Below are positions 15,858 through 25,583 of a stretch of 51,205 bases of DNA, in pieces. The position numbers were made by a program, and so were the translations under genes. This DNA comes from Promicromonospora thailandica (GTDB lineage: Bacteria; Actinomycetota; Actinomycetes; Actinomycetales; Cellulomonadaceae): positions 1 to 51,205 of the forward strand of contig NZ_JAMTCS010000019.1 of the NCBI RefSeq assembly GCF_024171955.1. The letters run 5' to 3'. The notes under the pieces were generated by a model. That model ran no database searches and was not told the origin of the DNA. It worked only from the letters and a program-made list of their open reading frames with translations. Positions within the stretch are counted from its first letter, which is position 1. The number at the start of each line of letters is the position of its first letter.

Positions 15858-16982
15858 TCAGGACTCCGGGCGGGCGAGCTCCGACTCCCAGTGCCACGGC
15901 TCGGGCACGCGGCCGTCCGGCTCGGCGAAGTCCGGGTGCGTCCAGCCGTGCGCGCCCGCGTTCTGCTTGAGCCAGGTGTACTGCGGGGTGTCGAAGGTCT
16001 GCACGCCGCCGCCGATGTCGACGGCCAGGCCGAGGCCGTGGTTCGAGCAGCCGGGGGCCGCGGCGATCGGCGACGACGGGTCGTACAGCTCCGTCTGCTC
16101 CTCGTACGTGCGGTAGGCCGAGTTGATGGTGAGGTGCACGCCGAACTCGGCCTGGTAGGCGGCGTCGAGCGCGACGAAGCTCTCGAGGACGTCCGCACGG
16201 ATGCGGAACCCGGGGTCCCACGGGATCGGGGCCAGGTCGGACTCGGGCACCTTGCCGCTGTCCGGGTGCCAGGTCTGGTCGTCCTCGGGGCATGTGACCG
16301 CGTCCTGCGCCTCCGCGAGCGTGTCGGTCGCCAGCGTGATCACCGAACGGCTCGTGCTCAGGTCGCGTGCGGCCCGCTCCAGCGCGGCGAGGTCCGTGCC
16401 GGCCAGGCTCTGGTCGGCCGCCGTGCCGGCGTTCGCGGTCGAGTCGATGGCGCCCTGCAGCCGCGCGCGGACCCCCTCGTCGGCGCCCAGGCCCTCCGTG
16501 GCCTCGTAGTACTTGAGCGCACGTGCCTCGGCCGCACCGAGCCCCGCGCGGGCCTGCTCCACCTGCGTGCGCGCGAACTCCACCATCGCGGTGCGCACGT
16601 CGTCGGTGGCCGCCGTCAGCGCCTCCGCCGTCTCCTCGTTCCCGGTGAGCACACGGGTCAGGAGCGGTTCGGCCAGGAACGCGTCGGCGGCGTCGATCTG
16701 CGCCGTGAGCGCCACACGGGTGGACGAGTCCTCCACCTTGCCGTCGGACGCCGTCAGCAGCTGCCTGGCCGCCGCGGTCTGGTCGGCGAGGTCGTCGGCG
16801 GAGGACAGGACGTACCAGGCGGACGCTCCCCCGCCGAGCGTCAGGACGGCCACGACCGTGACCGCCACGCTCAGCCGCACCGTGCGCCGGCGGCGGGCCT
16901 TGGCCTCGCGCCGCTCCCGGGCCGTGCTGCCTGTTCCTGGTGCGGAGGGGCCGACGGGCGGAGCGGTCTCAGTCGAGGTCAC
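15858..16982 (-). CDS. M15-family D-Ala-D-Ala carboxypeptidase (VanY-like), membrane-anchored
   Basis: A 374-residue protein with a basic cytoplasmic N-terminus, one membrane segment at about residues 35-57 (VRLSVAVTVVAVLTLGGGAS), a long helical region, and a C-terminal M15 peptidase domain. Zinc ligands are His315 and Asp322 in SNHGLGLAVDI and His364 in PWHWE; SAYRTYEEQ is also conserved. It should trim peptidoglycan stem peptides outside the membrane. The helical middle (about residues 60-210) may span the wall or mediate dimerisation. The GTG at 16982 is chosen; the frame is open to 17174, but that would overlap the divergent gene. Confidence 0.9.
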   Translation of the reverse strand: MTSTETAPPVGPSAPGTGSTARERREAKARRRRTVRLSVAVTVVAVLTLGGGASAWYVLSSADDLADQTAAARQLLTASDGKVEDSSTRVALTAQIDAADAFLAEPLLTRVLTGNEETAEALTAATDDVRTAMVEFARTQVEQARAGLGAAEARALKYYEATEGLGADEGVRARLQGAIDSTANAGTAADQSLAGTDLAALERAARDLSTSRSVITLATDTLAEAQDAVTCPEDDQTWHPDSGKVPESDLAPIPWDPGFRIRADVLESFVALDAAYQAEFGVHLTINSAYRTYEEQTELYDPSSPIAAAPGCSNHGLGLAVDIGGGVQTFDTPQYTWLKQNAGAHGWTHPDFAEPDGRVPEPWHWESELARPES

Positions 16983-17106
16983 ACGGCCAGAACCTACGGC
17001 ACCGAGCCCCCCGGCGCCGAGCCGCCAGAGGGTGAACTCTGGCACCTTTCGGGCGGGCCCGGCCCCGGCGCGGCCGGGCTCCGGCGCGGCCGCTACCGTG
17101 GGGGCC

Positions 17107-18661
<1,555 letters not shown>

Positions 18662-18663
18662 GC

Positions 18664-19329
18664 TCACAGGTCGCGGACGCCGCCCCCGGCCAGCACGGCG
18701 CCGATCACGAGCAGCACGATCGCGACGAGCACGGCGCTGTTGCGCACGAGCCAGACCCGCGCCCGGTCCAGGGGGCGGCTGACCCGGTCCTCCGCGAGCC
18801 AGAACGCGGCCACGGCGACGATCGTGCCCAGGCAGGCCAGCACCGCGTAGGCGACGGCGACCCCCACGACGGCGCCGGGCGCGAGGTCCTCGCTCGCCAC
18901 GGTGAGGCCCGCGCCGAGCCCGAGCGCCAGCTCCTTGAGGTTGGCGGCGGACAGGAGAACCCCGATCCGGGCGGCGCCCGCGGGCGATGCCTTGCCCATG
19001 GACGCCATCCACCCCGGCTTGTCGCTGTCCGCCCGCGCTCCGTCCGGCCGGACCACCTGCACCACGGCCCAGACCATGAGCGCGGCACCCAGCAGGATGC
19101 GCAGCACCGCCCCGGCGAGCGACGGCCCGCGCGACTCCGGCAGCAGGTCGGCCAGCGCGGCGGCGAGCACCACCACCACGGCGAGCGTGACCACCCGCGC
19201 CAGCACGAACAGCGCGCCGGCCGCGCGCCCTGCGGGTGCGCCCAGCAGCAGGAAGACCGCGATCAGCGGCACCGGGCTGAGCGCGACGCCCACGGCGTAC
19301 GGGAGCAGGTCGCCGACGACGTCGGTCAT
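18664..19329 (-). CDS. GAP-family membrane protein
   Basis: A 221-residue protein with about six membrane segments, such as LLPYAVGVALSPVPLIAVFL, ALFVLARVVTLAVVVVLAAA and a last AVLVAIVLLVIGAVLAGG. The GVALSPVPLIAVFLLLG opening is characteristic of the GAP/Sap family, of which a mycobacterial member assists glycopeptidolipid export. It is predicted to be a small-solute or lipid transporter of the LysE-like fold. Start ATG 19329 is preferred over longer in-frame starts because the family begins there. It is convergent with the aldo/keto reductase gene. Confidence 0.78.
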   Translation of the reverse strand: MTDVVGDLLPYAVGVALSPVPLIAVFLLLGAPAGRAAGALFVLARVVTLAVVVVLAAALADLLPESRGPSLAGAVLRILLGAALMVWAVVQVVRPDGARADSDKPGWMASMGKASPAGAARIGVLLSAANLKELALGLGAGLTVASEDLAPGAVVGVAVAYAVLACLGTIVAVAAFWLAEDRVSRPLDRARVWLVRNSAVLVAIVLLVIGAVLAGGGVRDL

Positions 19330-19494
19330 GCTGCCGATCATCGCAGCAGGCGGCCCGGCGCACCCGGCGGGAGCCGTTCGCGGGTGTGATCGACGCCGCT
19401 GCGGCTGACCTCGCATAAGCGTCAGGACAACCCGCCAGAACCTGTTAGAGTTTTCACCGGTCGCCCACCCGGTGCACGGGACGGGCGAACGCGA

Positions 19495-19567
<73 letters not shown>

Positions 19568-19575
19568 CCGGAATG

Positions 19576-19614
19576 AGGCCCTGAACACCCAGTCCACCTG
19601 GGAGTTCAGGGCCT
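19576..19614 (+). terminator. Terminator after tRNA-Asn
   Basis: AGGCCCTGAAC at 19576 pairs with GTTCAGGGCCT ending at 19614, extended inward by ACCCAG/CTGGGA with one mismatch around a five-base loop. It starts nine bases after the tRNA. Confidence 0.85.
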
Positions 19615-19657
19615 TGCTGTGTGCTCAGCGCAGGTGTGCCTGCACTAGAGTCGCCGG

Positions 19658-20872
19658 ATGCCCGACGGTCTGCACCTTCCGATCTGGGCTGGGCGCACGG
19701 CCGCGCTGCTCGGCATCGTTCTCGTCGCCTTCACCCTCCGCCAGGCTGTTGCGGCCATTTCGCCGATCCTTGATGCCATCCGCACGGACATCCCCATCTC
19801 GAACATCGGCGTCGGGTTGCTCGGTACCTTGCCACCCATCCTGTTCGCGACATCCGGGTTCGTTGCGCCGCGCATCGCCCGCGGCACCGGTCTCGACGGC
19901 GGCATCGTGCTCGCACTGGTGCTCATGACCGCCGGTCACCTCGTTCGCTCGTTCGCGCCGGGAGTCGTCGTGCTGCTCGTCGGCAGCGTCGTCGCGTTCG
20001 CCGGCACGGGCATCGGCAACGTACTGCTGCCGTCCATCGTCCGGCGCTACTTCCCGGACAGGATCGCTCTGCTGACCGCGGTGTACTCCTGCATCGTCGG
20101 TGTGAGCACCGCCGTGCCGGCCGCCCTCGCGGCGCCGCTGGCCGAGCAGGTCGGCTGGCGGTTCTCGCTCGGGATCTGGTCCGTGACCTCGGTCGTCGCG
20201 CTCGTCCCGTGGCTCCTGGTCATCGCGCGGGAGCGCCGCCGACGGCTCGCCGACGCCGTCGAGCCACCACGGCCTGCCCGCGCCACGCGCCTGTGGCGGT
20301 CCCGCGCGGCGTTGTCGATCACCGCCGTGTTCTCGACCAGCACGATCTGCACCTACGCGGTCTTCGCCTGGCTGCCCGAGATCCTCGGCGACGTCGCAGG
20401 ATCGACGCCGACCGAGGCCGGGGTGCTGCTCGCGGTGACCGGTCTCATCAGCGTGCCCGGCGCCCTCGTCGCACCCCTGCTCGCCGAGCGGTTGCGCAAC
20501 GTCGGGGGGCTGATCGCCGTCGGTATCGCGAGCTTCGTGCTCGGCTACCTCGGGCTGCTGCTCGCCCCCGAACCGCTCACCCTGCTGTGGGTCCTGCTCA
20601 TCGGCTCGGGGTCGATCCTGTTCCCCGCCAGCCTCGTGCTCATCAACTCGCGCACGCGCACCCCCGGCGGCACGGTCTCGCTCAGCGGCTTCGCCCAGGG
20701 CGTTGCGTACGCGCTCGGCGCGCTCGGTCCGCTGCTCGTCGGGCTGCTGCACGACGTGACCGGCGGGTGGACCTCGCCGCTGCTGTTCCTGGTCGCGGTC
20801 GCCCTCGTGGCTACCGTGCCGGCGATCACCCTGGCGAGGCCTGCGTTCGTCGAGGACGAGCTCGATCGCTAG
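19658..20872 (+). CDS. MFS transporter, CynX/NimT-like
   Basis: A 404-residue carrier with 12 predicted membrane segments and a central loop rich in Arg at about residues 188-212. LRQAVAAISPILDAIRTDI near the N-terminus and GNVLLPSIVRRYFPDR in the fourth-fifth helix region are typical of the CynX/NimT (cyanate / 2-nitroimidazole) transporter group. The substrate is not predictable; members export drugs or import small anions. The start ATG at 19658 lies shortly after the tRNA-Asn terminator, with weak ribosome binding. It is followed on the same strand by the kinase-fold gene, with 43 bp between them. Confidence 0.88.
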   Translation: MPDGLHLPIWAGRTAALLGIVLVAFTLRQAVAAISPILDAIRTDIPISNIGVGLLGTLPPILFATSGFVAPRIARGTGLDGGIVLALVLMTAGHLVRSFAPGVVVLLVGSVVAFAGTGIGNVLLPSIVRRYFPDRIALLTAVYSCIVGVSTAVPAALAAPLAEQVGWRFSLGIWSVTSVVALVPWLLVIARERRRRLADAVEPPRPARATRLWRSRAALSITAVFSTSTICTYAVFAWLPEILGDVAGSTPTEAGVLLAVTGLISVPGALVAPLLAERLRNVGGLIAVGIASFVLGYLGLLLAPEPLTLLWVLLIGSGSILFPASLVLINSRTRTPGGTVSLSGFAQGVAYALGALGPLLVGLLHDVTGGWTSPLLFLVAVALVATVPAITLARPAFVEDELDR

Positions 20873-20915
20873 GGCCTCAGGCATGCTGCAGATCCCACCA
20901 CGTCAGGAGACAGCA

Positions 20916-21983
20916 GTGCAGAGCCCCGACATGTCCCACGGTGCCCGCGTGGCCGCCCACGGCGCCGTCTCCACGGCGCTCGGTGGGTACAGCGACGACG
21001 CCCTGCAGGAGCTGCTGGCCACGGGTGCGCCCCTCGGCGCCGGCATCGGCGGGGCCACTCGCCTGCTCGACGTCGGGGGCACGGCCGTCTTCGTCAAGCA
21101 GGTGCGCCTCACCGATCTTGAGCGGCGGCCGGAGAACTGGCTCTCGACGGCCAACCTGTTCGGGCTGCCCATGTTCTGCCACTACGGCGTCGGGCTCATC
21201 GGCGGGCCGGGGTTCGGCGCCTGGCGGGAGCTGGCGGTGCACACCATGACCACGGACTGGGTGCTCGCGGGCGACCACGAGGGCTTCCCGCTGACCTACC
21301 ACTGGCGCGTCCTGCCCGACGCGGGTCACCCCCTGCCCGAGGAGCTGGCCGACGTGGACCGTGCCGTCGCGTACTGGGGCGGCGGGGAGGCGGTCCGCCG
21401 GCGGATCGAGGCGGTCGAGCGATCCTCGGCGAGCCTCGTGCTGTTCCTCGAGTACATCCCGCACACCCTGCACGACTGGTTGTGGCGGCAGGTCGAGGCC
21501 GGGAAAGCCGAGAGCGCCTGCGCCATGGTGGACGCCGAGCTCGGTGCGGGCATCGACGCCATGAACGCCCGCGGCCTGCTGCACCTCGACGCGCACTTCG
21601 AGAACATCCTCACGGACGGCTCCCGGCTCTACCTCGCGGACTACGGCCTCGCGGTCTCCGACCGCTTCGAGCTCGCGCCGGACGAGGTGAGGTTCCTCGA
21701 CGAGCACCGGGACTACGACCGCGCCTACGCGGCCACGCACCTGGTCACCTGGCTGACGGTCGCCCTGCGCGGGTACGACCCGGAGGCGCGCCGCGAGTTC
21801 GTGCAGAAGTGCGCCCAGGGCGTCTCACCGGCGGGCGTGCCGGCCGGTGTCGCGGACCTCCTGCTCCGCCACGCCCTGGTCGCCGCGGCCACGGGCGACT
21901 TCTACCGCCGGTTCCAGCGGGAGTCGCGGACCACGCCGTACCCGGCCGGGGCGATTCGCCGGCTCGCCACCCGCCCGGCCTGA
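20916..21983 (+). CDS. Protein-kinase-fold phosphotransferase of unknown substrate
   Basis: A 355-residue protein with a complete kinase fold. Lys61 in AVFVKQVRL is the ATP-binding lysine, Asp225 in HLDAHFENIL is the catalytic base with the following Asn for Mg2+, and Asp242 in LADYGLAV replaces the DFG motif with DYG. The lobes resemble aminoglycoside/small-molecule kinases and divergent bacterial Ser/Thr kinases. There is no membrane segment or sensor domain. AGGAGA precedes the GTG at 20916. It follows the MFS gene, so a role in modifying a transported compound is possible; the substrate cannot be told from sequence. Confidence 0.72.
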   Translation: MQSPDMSHGARVAAHGAVSTALGGYSDDALQELLATGAPLGAGIGGATRLLDVGGTAVFVKQVRLTDLERRPENWLSTANLFGLPMFCHYGVGLIGGPGFGAWRELAVHTMTTDWVLAGDHEGFPLTYHWRVLPDAGHPLPEELADVDRAVAYWGGGEAVRRRIEAVERSSASLVLFLEYIPHTLHDWLWRQVEAGKAESACAMVDAELGAGIDAMNARGLLHLDAHFENILTDGSRLYLADYGLAVSDRFELAPDEVRFLDEHRDYDRAYAATHLVTWLTVALRGYDPEARREFVQKCAQGVSPAGVPAGVADLLLRHALVAAATGDFYRRFQRESRTTPYPAGAIRRLATRPA

Positions 21984-22005
21984 CCCCGGCCCGGCCCCGC
22001 GCGCG

Positions 22006-22030
22006 ACGCCGGTGACGTCACCAGCGGCGT
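22006..22030. terminator. Possible shared terminator between convergent genes
   Basis: ACGCC-GGTGAC pairs with GTCACC-AGC-GGCGT, with a three-base bulge, around the 12-bp palindrome GGTGACGTCACC at 22011-22022. It lies between the kinase-fold gene and the convergent acetyltransferase gene and includes the latter's stop codon. Confidence 0.4.
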
Positions 22031-22596
22031 AGCACCGTCGCCTTGGGCCCGGCGACCAGGCTCGCGGGCGGCACGTCGTCCGCCACGACCGCCCCTGCTG
22101 CGACGACGGCGTCGCGACCGATGCTGACGCCGGGCAGGATCGTGGCTCCCGCGCCGATCCAGGCGTTCTCGCCGACGTCGATCGGCGCACCCGTGAGGTA
22201 GTGCCTGCGCTCCTCGGGGTCGACCGGGTGGCCCGTCGTGACGAATGTGGCCCTCGGACCCACCATGACACCGCGGCCCAGCCGGATGCCCGCGTGGTCG
22301 AGGAACGTGCATCCCTGATTGACGAAGACCCGTTCGGCCAGTTCCAGCCGCAGGCCGTGGTCGGTGTAGAAGGGTGGGTAGATGGTGACGCCCGCCGGCA
22401 GGGGCCGACCGAGGATCTGCTCGAACAGGGCGGCCTTTCCTGCCTCGTCGTCGAACGGCAGGACGTTGAGGCGCGAGGTCAGCTCCGTCACGCGGAGCAC
22501 GCGCTCGTGCATCGCGCGGAACTCGGGCCCGAGCACGCGCTCGCCGTTCGCCAGGAGCTCCGGGTCATGAATGCGCAGGTAGCGGTCGTCGGTCAC
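22018..22596 (-). CDS. Sugar O-acetyltransferase, hexapeptide (Maa/LacA) type
   Basis: A 192-residue left-handed beta-helix acyltransferase. The N-terminal Maltose-acetyltransferase domain is at about 10-65 (PEFRAMHERVLRVTELTSRL), followed by hexapeptide repeats with the conserved loop FVTTGHPVDPEERR carrying the catalytic His and then IGAGATILPGVSIGRDAVVA. It transfers acetyl from acetyl-CoA to a sugar or nodulation-like acceptor. The GTG at 22596 is chosen; a GTG/ATG-type start at 22614 would add six residues. It is convergent with the kinase-fold gene and divergent from the VOC gene. Confidence 0.9.
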   Translation of the reverse strand: MTDDRYLRIHDPELLANGERVLGPEFRAMHERVLRVTELTSRLNVLPFDDEAGKAALFEQILGRPLPAGVTIYPPFYTDHGLRLELAERVFVNQGCTFLDHAGIRLGRGVMVGPRATFVTTGHPVDPEERRHYLTGAPIDVGENAWIGAGATILPGVSIGRDAVVAAGAVVADDVPPASLVAGPKATVLRRW

Positions 22597-22685
22597 CGGG
22601 CGACTGTGCCACACCCTCGGTAACGTCGCAGAGGTCCCCCGCGGGTCGACGGAGACCCGCTCGGCACCACCGAGAGCAGGTCGAG

Positions 22686-23063
22686 ATGGCGAGCCGGATC
22701 AGCGAGCTCATCCTCAAGTGCCGCGACCCCGAGACGCTGGCGCGGTTCTGGTGCGAGGTCCTGGACTACACCGAGCTCGGTCGCGAGGGCGACGACATCG
22801 AGATCGGGCCGCGCGAGGGGTTCGGTGGCGCGCAGCCGACGCTGGTCCTGAGCCGCGACGACCTGCCGCGCAGCGGCCTGCTGCGGCTGCACATCGACGT
22901 GAACGCCGTCGACCGCGACCAGGACGCCGAGCTCGACCGGCTCCTGGCGCTCGGGGCGCGCCCGGTGGACGTCGGCCAGACGGGCAAGGAGTCCTGGCAC
23001 GTGCTGGCCGACCCCGAGGGCAACGAGTTCTGCCTGCTGCGCCGCCGCCTCGAACCACTCTAG
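22686..23063 (+). CDS. VOC (glyoxalase) superfamily protein
   Basis: A 125-residue single VOC module with paired beta-alpha-beta-beta-beta units: LILKCRDPETLARFWCEVLD at the start, LRLHIDVNAVDRDQDAELDR in the middle and WHVLADPEGNEFCLL at the end. The last motif is the typical metal-site or dimer strand. Such proteins are lyases, dioxygenase-like enzymes or binding proteins; the substrate is unknown. AGGTCGAG precedes the ATG. Its stop codon TAG forms part of the first CTAGTAA element before idi. Confidence 0.88.
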   Translation: MASRISELILKCRDPETLARFWCEVLDYTELGREGDDIEIGPREGFGGAQPTLVLSRDDLPRSGLLRLHIDVNAVDRDQDAELDRLLALGARPVDVGQTGKESWHVLADPEGNEFCLLRRRLEPL

Positions 23064-23099
23064 TAACTTCCTGTGCTTGAATATAGCCTGGCTAGTAAA
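23060..23099 (+). promoter_or_regulatory. AT-rich control region of the carotenoid operon with CTAGTAA repeats
   Basis: The 53-bp gap before idi is unusually AT-rich. It has CTAGTAA at 23060 and 23092 (32 bp apart), TTGAAT at 23077 and TATAGC at about 23082. Either TATAGC or TAGTAAA could be the -10 element; no ideal -35 spacing is seen. A GAGGAGA ribosome binding site follows. The repeated CTAGTAA may bind a regulator of the operon (in corynebacteria a MarR protein, CrtR, does this job); no such gene is adjacent. Confidence 0.45.
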
Positions 23100-23116
23100 T
23101 CGACAGAGGAGAACAC

Positions 23117-23662
23117 GTGGTCACCGAACGGGCCGTCCTGCTGGACGAGGACCGCAATCCCATCGGGGCGGAGCCCAAGCACCTCGTGCACTCCGCCCAT
23201 ACACCCCTGCACCTGGCCTTCTCGTGCCACGTGCTCGACGCCGCCGGCCGCGTGCTGGTCACCCGGCGCGCCCTGGGCAAGCTCACCTGGCCGGGGGTCT
23301 GGACCAACTCGTTCTGCGGACACCCGCAGCCCGACGAGCCGTTCGAGCAGGCCATCGACCGGCGCGCGCAGGACGAGCTCGGCCTGACCGTCCGCGAGGT
23401 CCGGGTCGTGCTGCCGGACTTCCGGTACCGGGCCACCGACGCCTCCGGCATCGTGGAGAACGAGGTGTGCCCCGTCTACCTCGCGGTCACCGACCACGAG
23501 CCACGGCCCAACCCGGACGAGGTCATGGACGTCCGCTGGGCGGACCCCGCCGACCTCGGCCGCGCCCTGCGCGCCACGCCCTGGGCCTTCTCGCCCTGGT
23601 TCGTGGAGCAGGCACCCCAGATGCCCCTGTACGCATCGGCACGCGAGGAGGCGCCCCGATGA
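23117..23662 (+). CDS. idi: Isopentenyl-diphosphate delta-isomerase, type I
   Basis: A 181-residue Nudix-fold enzyme interconverting IPP and DMAPP, supplying both C5 units to crtE. The catalytic Cys67 lies in NSFCGHP and acidic residues Glu114 and Glu116 in ENEVCPVY. The Nudix-type helix is EQAIDRRAQDELGL. It starts with GTG 23117, preceded by GAGGAGA. First gene of the carotenoid operon; its stop overlaps the crtE start (ATGA). Confidence 0.95.
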   Translation: MVTERAVLLDEDRNPIGAEPKHLVHSAHTPLHLAFSCHVLDAAGRVLVTRRALGKLTWPGVWTNSFCGHPQPDEPFEQAIDRRAQDELGLTVREVRVVLPDFRYRATDASGIVENEVCPVYLAVTDHEPRPNPDEVMDVRWADPADLGRALRATPWAFSPWFVEQAPQMPLYASAREEAPR

Positions 23663-24702
23663 CCGAGACACTTGCCCGCGACGCCGTCGACGTCGTCCTG
23701 TCCGAGCTGTTCGAGGACAGGATCCGGCGCGCCGCGGCGTCCGCGGACCACTACGCGCTGCTCTGGCGGCGCCTCGCGCGGTCCATCGAGGGCGGCAAAC
23801 GCCTGCGACCCCGCCTGCTGCTCGACGCGCACCGCGCGTTCGGCGACCCCCACCCCGAGGACGCCACCCTCGCCGCGGCCGCGTTCGAGCTGCTGCACAC
23901 GGCCCTCCTGCTGCACGACGACGTGATCGACCGCGACCTCAGCCGGCGCGGCCGCCCCAACCTCACCGGCGAGTTCGCCCAGGACGCCCGGGCGGCGGGC
24001 CTGCCGCGGCGCGCGGCCACCGCCTGGGGCGAGGCCTCCGGCGTGCTCGGCGGCGACCTGCTGCTCAGCGCCACGTACACGCTGCTCGCCCGGGTCCGCA
24101 GCGACGCGCACGGCCAGCTCGTCGAGCTCGTCGACGAGTGCCTGTACCGCGCGGCGGCCGGCGAGCACGCCGACGTCGCCTTCGGGCTGGGCACCGCCCC
24201 CGCGTCACCCGAACGGCTGCTGCGCATGATGGAGGACAAGACGGGCGGCTACTCGTTCGCCGCCCCGCTGCGCGCCGGCGCGGCGCTCGCGGGCGCGGGC
24301 CCCGACGCCGCCGCCGACCTCGAACGGGTCGGCACGGCGCTGGGCGTCCTGTACCAGCTCCGGGACGACGTGCTCGGCGTCTTCGGCGACCCCGCCCGCA
24401 CCGGCAAGAGCACCACCGGCGACCTGCGCGAGGGCAAGCGGACCCTGCTCGTCGCCTTCGCGGAGGGCCACCCGGCGTGGACCGCCGTCCGCCACCTGTG
24501 GGGCGCCCCCGACCTCGACGACGACGACGCCGGAGCCCTGCGGGCCGCCCTCGTCGCGAGCGGTGCCCTGGACGCCATGGTGGAGACCATCGGCACCCGG
24601 CGGCGCGAGGTCAGCGCCCTCATCGAGCGGACCACCCTGCCCCCGGCGCTCCGCGCGCACCTCACGGACCTGGCCCGCCGGCTCACGGAGCGTGAGTCAT
24701 GA
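23659..24702 (+). CDS. crtE: Geranylgeranyl diphosphate synthase
   Basis: A 347-residue all-helical prenyltransferase that adds IPP units to make C20 GGPP. The first Asp-rich motif is DDVID at 87-91 (LLHDDVIDRDLSRRG), and the second begins Asp236-Asp237 in QLRDDVLGVFGD. The KTGGYSFAAPL segment is also typical. ATG overlaps the idi stop and its own stop overlaps crtB (ATGA), so it is translationally coupled on both sides. Chain length is assigned from its position in a carotenoid operon. Confidence 0.95.
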   Translation: MTETLARDAVDVVLSELFEDRIRRAAASADHYALLWRRLARSIEGGKRLRPRLLLDAHRAFGDPHPEDATLAAAAFELLHTALLLHDDVIDRDLSRRGRPNLTGEFAQDARAAGLPRRAATAWGEASGVLGGDLLLSATYTLLARVRSDAHGQLVELVDECLYRAAAGEHADVAFGLGTAPASPERLLRMMEDKTGGYSFAAPLRAGAALAGAGPDAAADLERVGTALGVLYQLRDDVLGVFGDPARTGKSTTGDLREGKRTLLVAFAEGHPAWTAVRHLWGAPDLDDDDAGALRAALVASGALDAMVETIGTRRREVSALIERTTLPPALRAHLTDLARRLTERES

Positions 24703-25583
24703 GGCCGTCGTCGTCGCTCGCCCTCTACTCGGACACGGCCCACACCGCGTCCGCCCACGTGCTGACCGCGTACTCGACGTCGTTCAGCCTGGCCACCCGC
24801 CTGCTGCCGCCCACCGCCCGGGGCATGATCAAGGACGTCTACGCCCTGGTCCGGGTGGCCGACGAGGTGGTCGACGGCCCCGCGCAGGAGGCCGGGCTCG
24901 CCGTGGCCGACTGCCGCGGCGCCCTCGACGCGCTCGAGACCGAGACCTACGCGGCCCTGCGGTGCGGGTTCAGCGCCAACATCGTGGTGCACGCCTTCGC
25001 CGCCACCGCCCGGACCGTCGGCATCGACGAGACCCTGGTGCGGCCCTTCTTCGCCTCGATGCGCCGCGACCTCGAACCCCTGACCGGGCTCACCGACGGC
25101 GAGTACCGCGCCTACGTGCACGGCTCGGCCGAGGTCGTGGGCCTCATGTGCCTCAAGGCGTTCCTGCACGGCACCGTCGTGGCAGCCGCCGACCGCGAGC
25201 GCCTCGAGGAGGGCGCCCGGCGGCTCGGTGCCGCCTTCCAGAAGATCAACTTCCTGCGGGACCTGGGTGACGACGAGAGCCGGCTGGGCCGTACGTACTT
25301 CCCGGGCGCGCGGCCGGGCGGGTTCGACGAGCGGTGCAAGGCGGACGTGGTGGCCGAGATCGACGCCGACCTCGCAGCGGCGCGCGCCGTCCTGCCGCTG
25401 CTGCCCCCGGGACCGCGGCGGGCGACGGCGCTCGCCGCGGGCCTGTTCGGTGCGCTGAACGAGCGGCTGCGGCGGACGCCCGCGGAGCGGTTGCGCGCGC
25501 AGCGGGTCTCGGTGCCGACGGCGGTCAAGCTGCGGATCGTGGCGACGGCGCTGGCCGGCGCCCCGCGGGGGGTGCGCGCGTGA
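24699..25583 (+). CDS. crtB: Phytoene synthase
   Basis: A 294-residue squalene/phytoene synthase family enzyme condensing two GGPP to phytoene. The two Asp motifs are visible: YALVRVADEVVD at about 48-60 and NFLRDLGDDESRLGRTYFP at about 185-203. STSFSLATRLLPP at the N-terminus is also conserved. It overlaps crtE by four bases and ends GTGA into crtI. Confidence 0.96.
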   Translation: MRPSSSLALYSDTAHTASAHVLTAYSTSFSLATRLLPPTARGMIKDVYALVRVADEVVDGPAQEAGLAVADCRGALDALETETYAALRCGFSANIVVHAFAATARTVGIDETLVRPFFASMRRDLEPLTGLTDGEYRAYVHGSAEVVGLMCLKAFLHGTVVAAADRERLEEGARRLGAAFQKINFLRDLGDDESRLGRTYFPGARPGGFDERCKADVVAEIDADLAAARAVLPLLPPGPRRATALAAGLFGALNERLRRTPAERLRAQRVSVPTAVKLRIVATALAGAPRGVRA

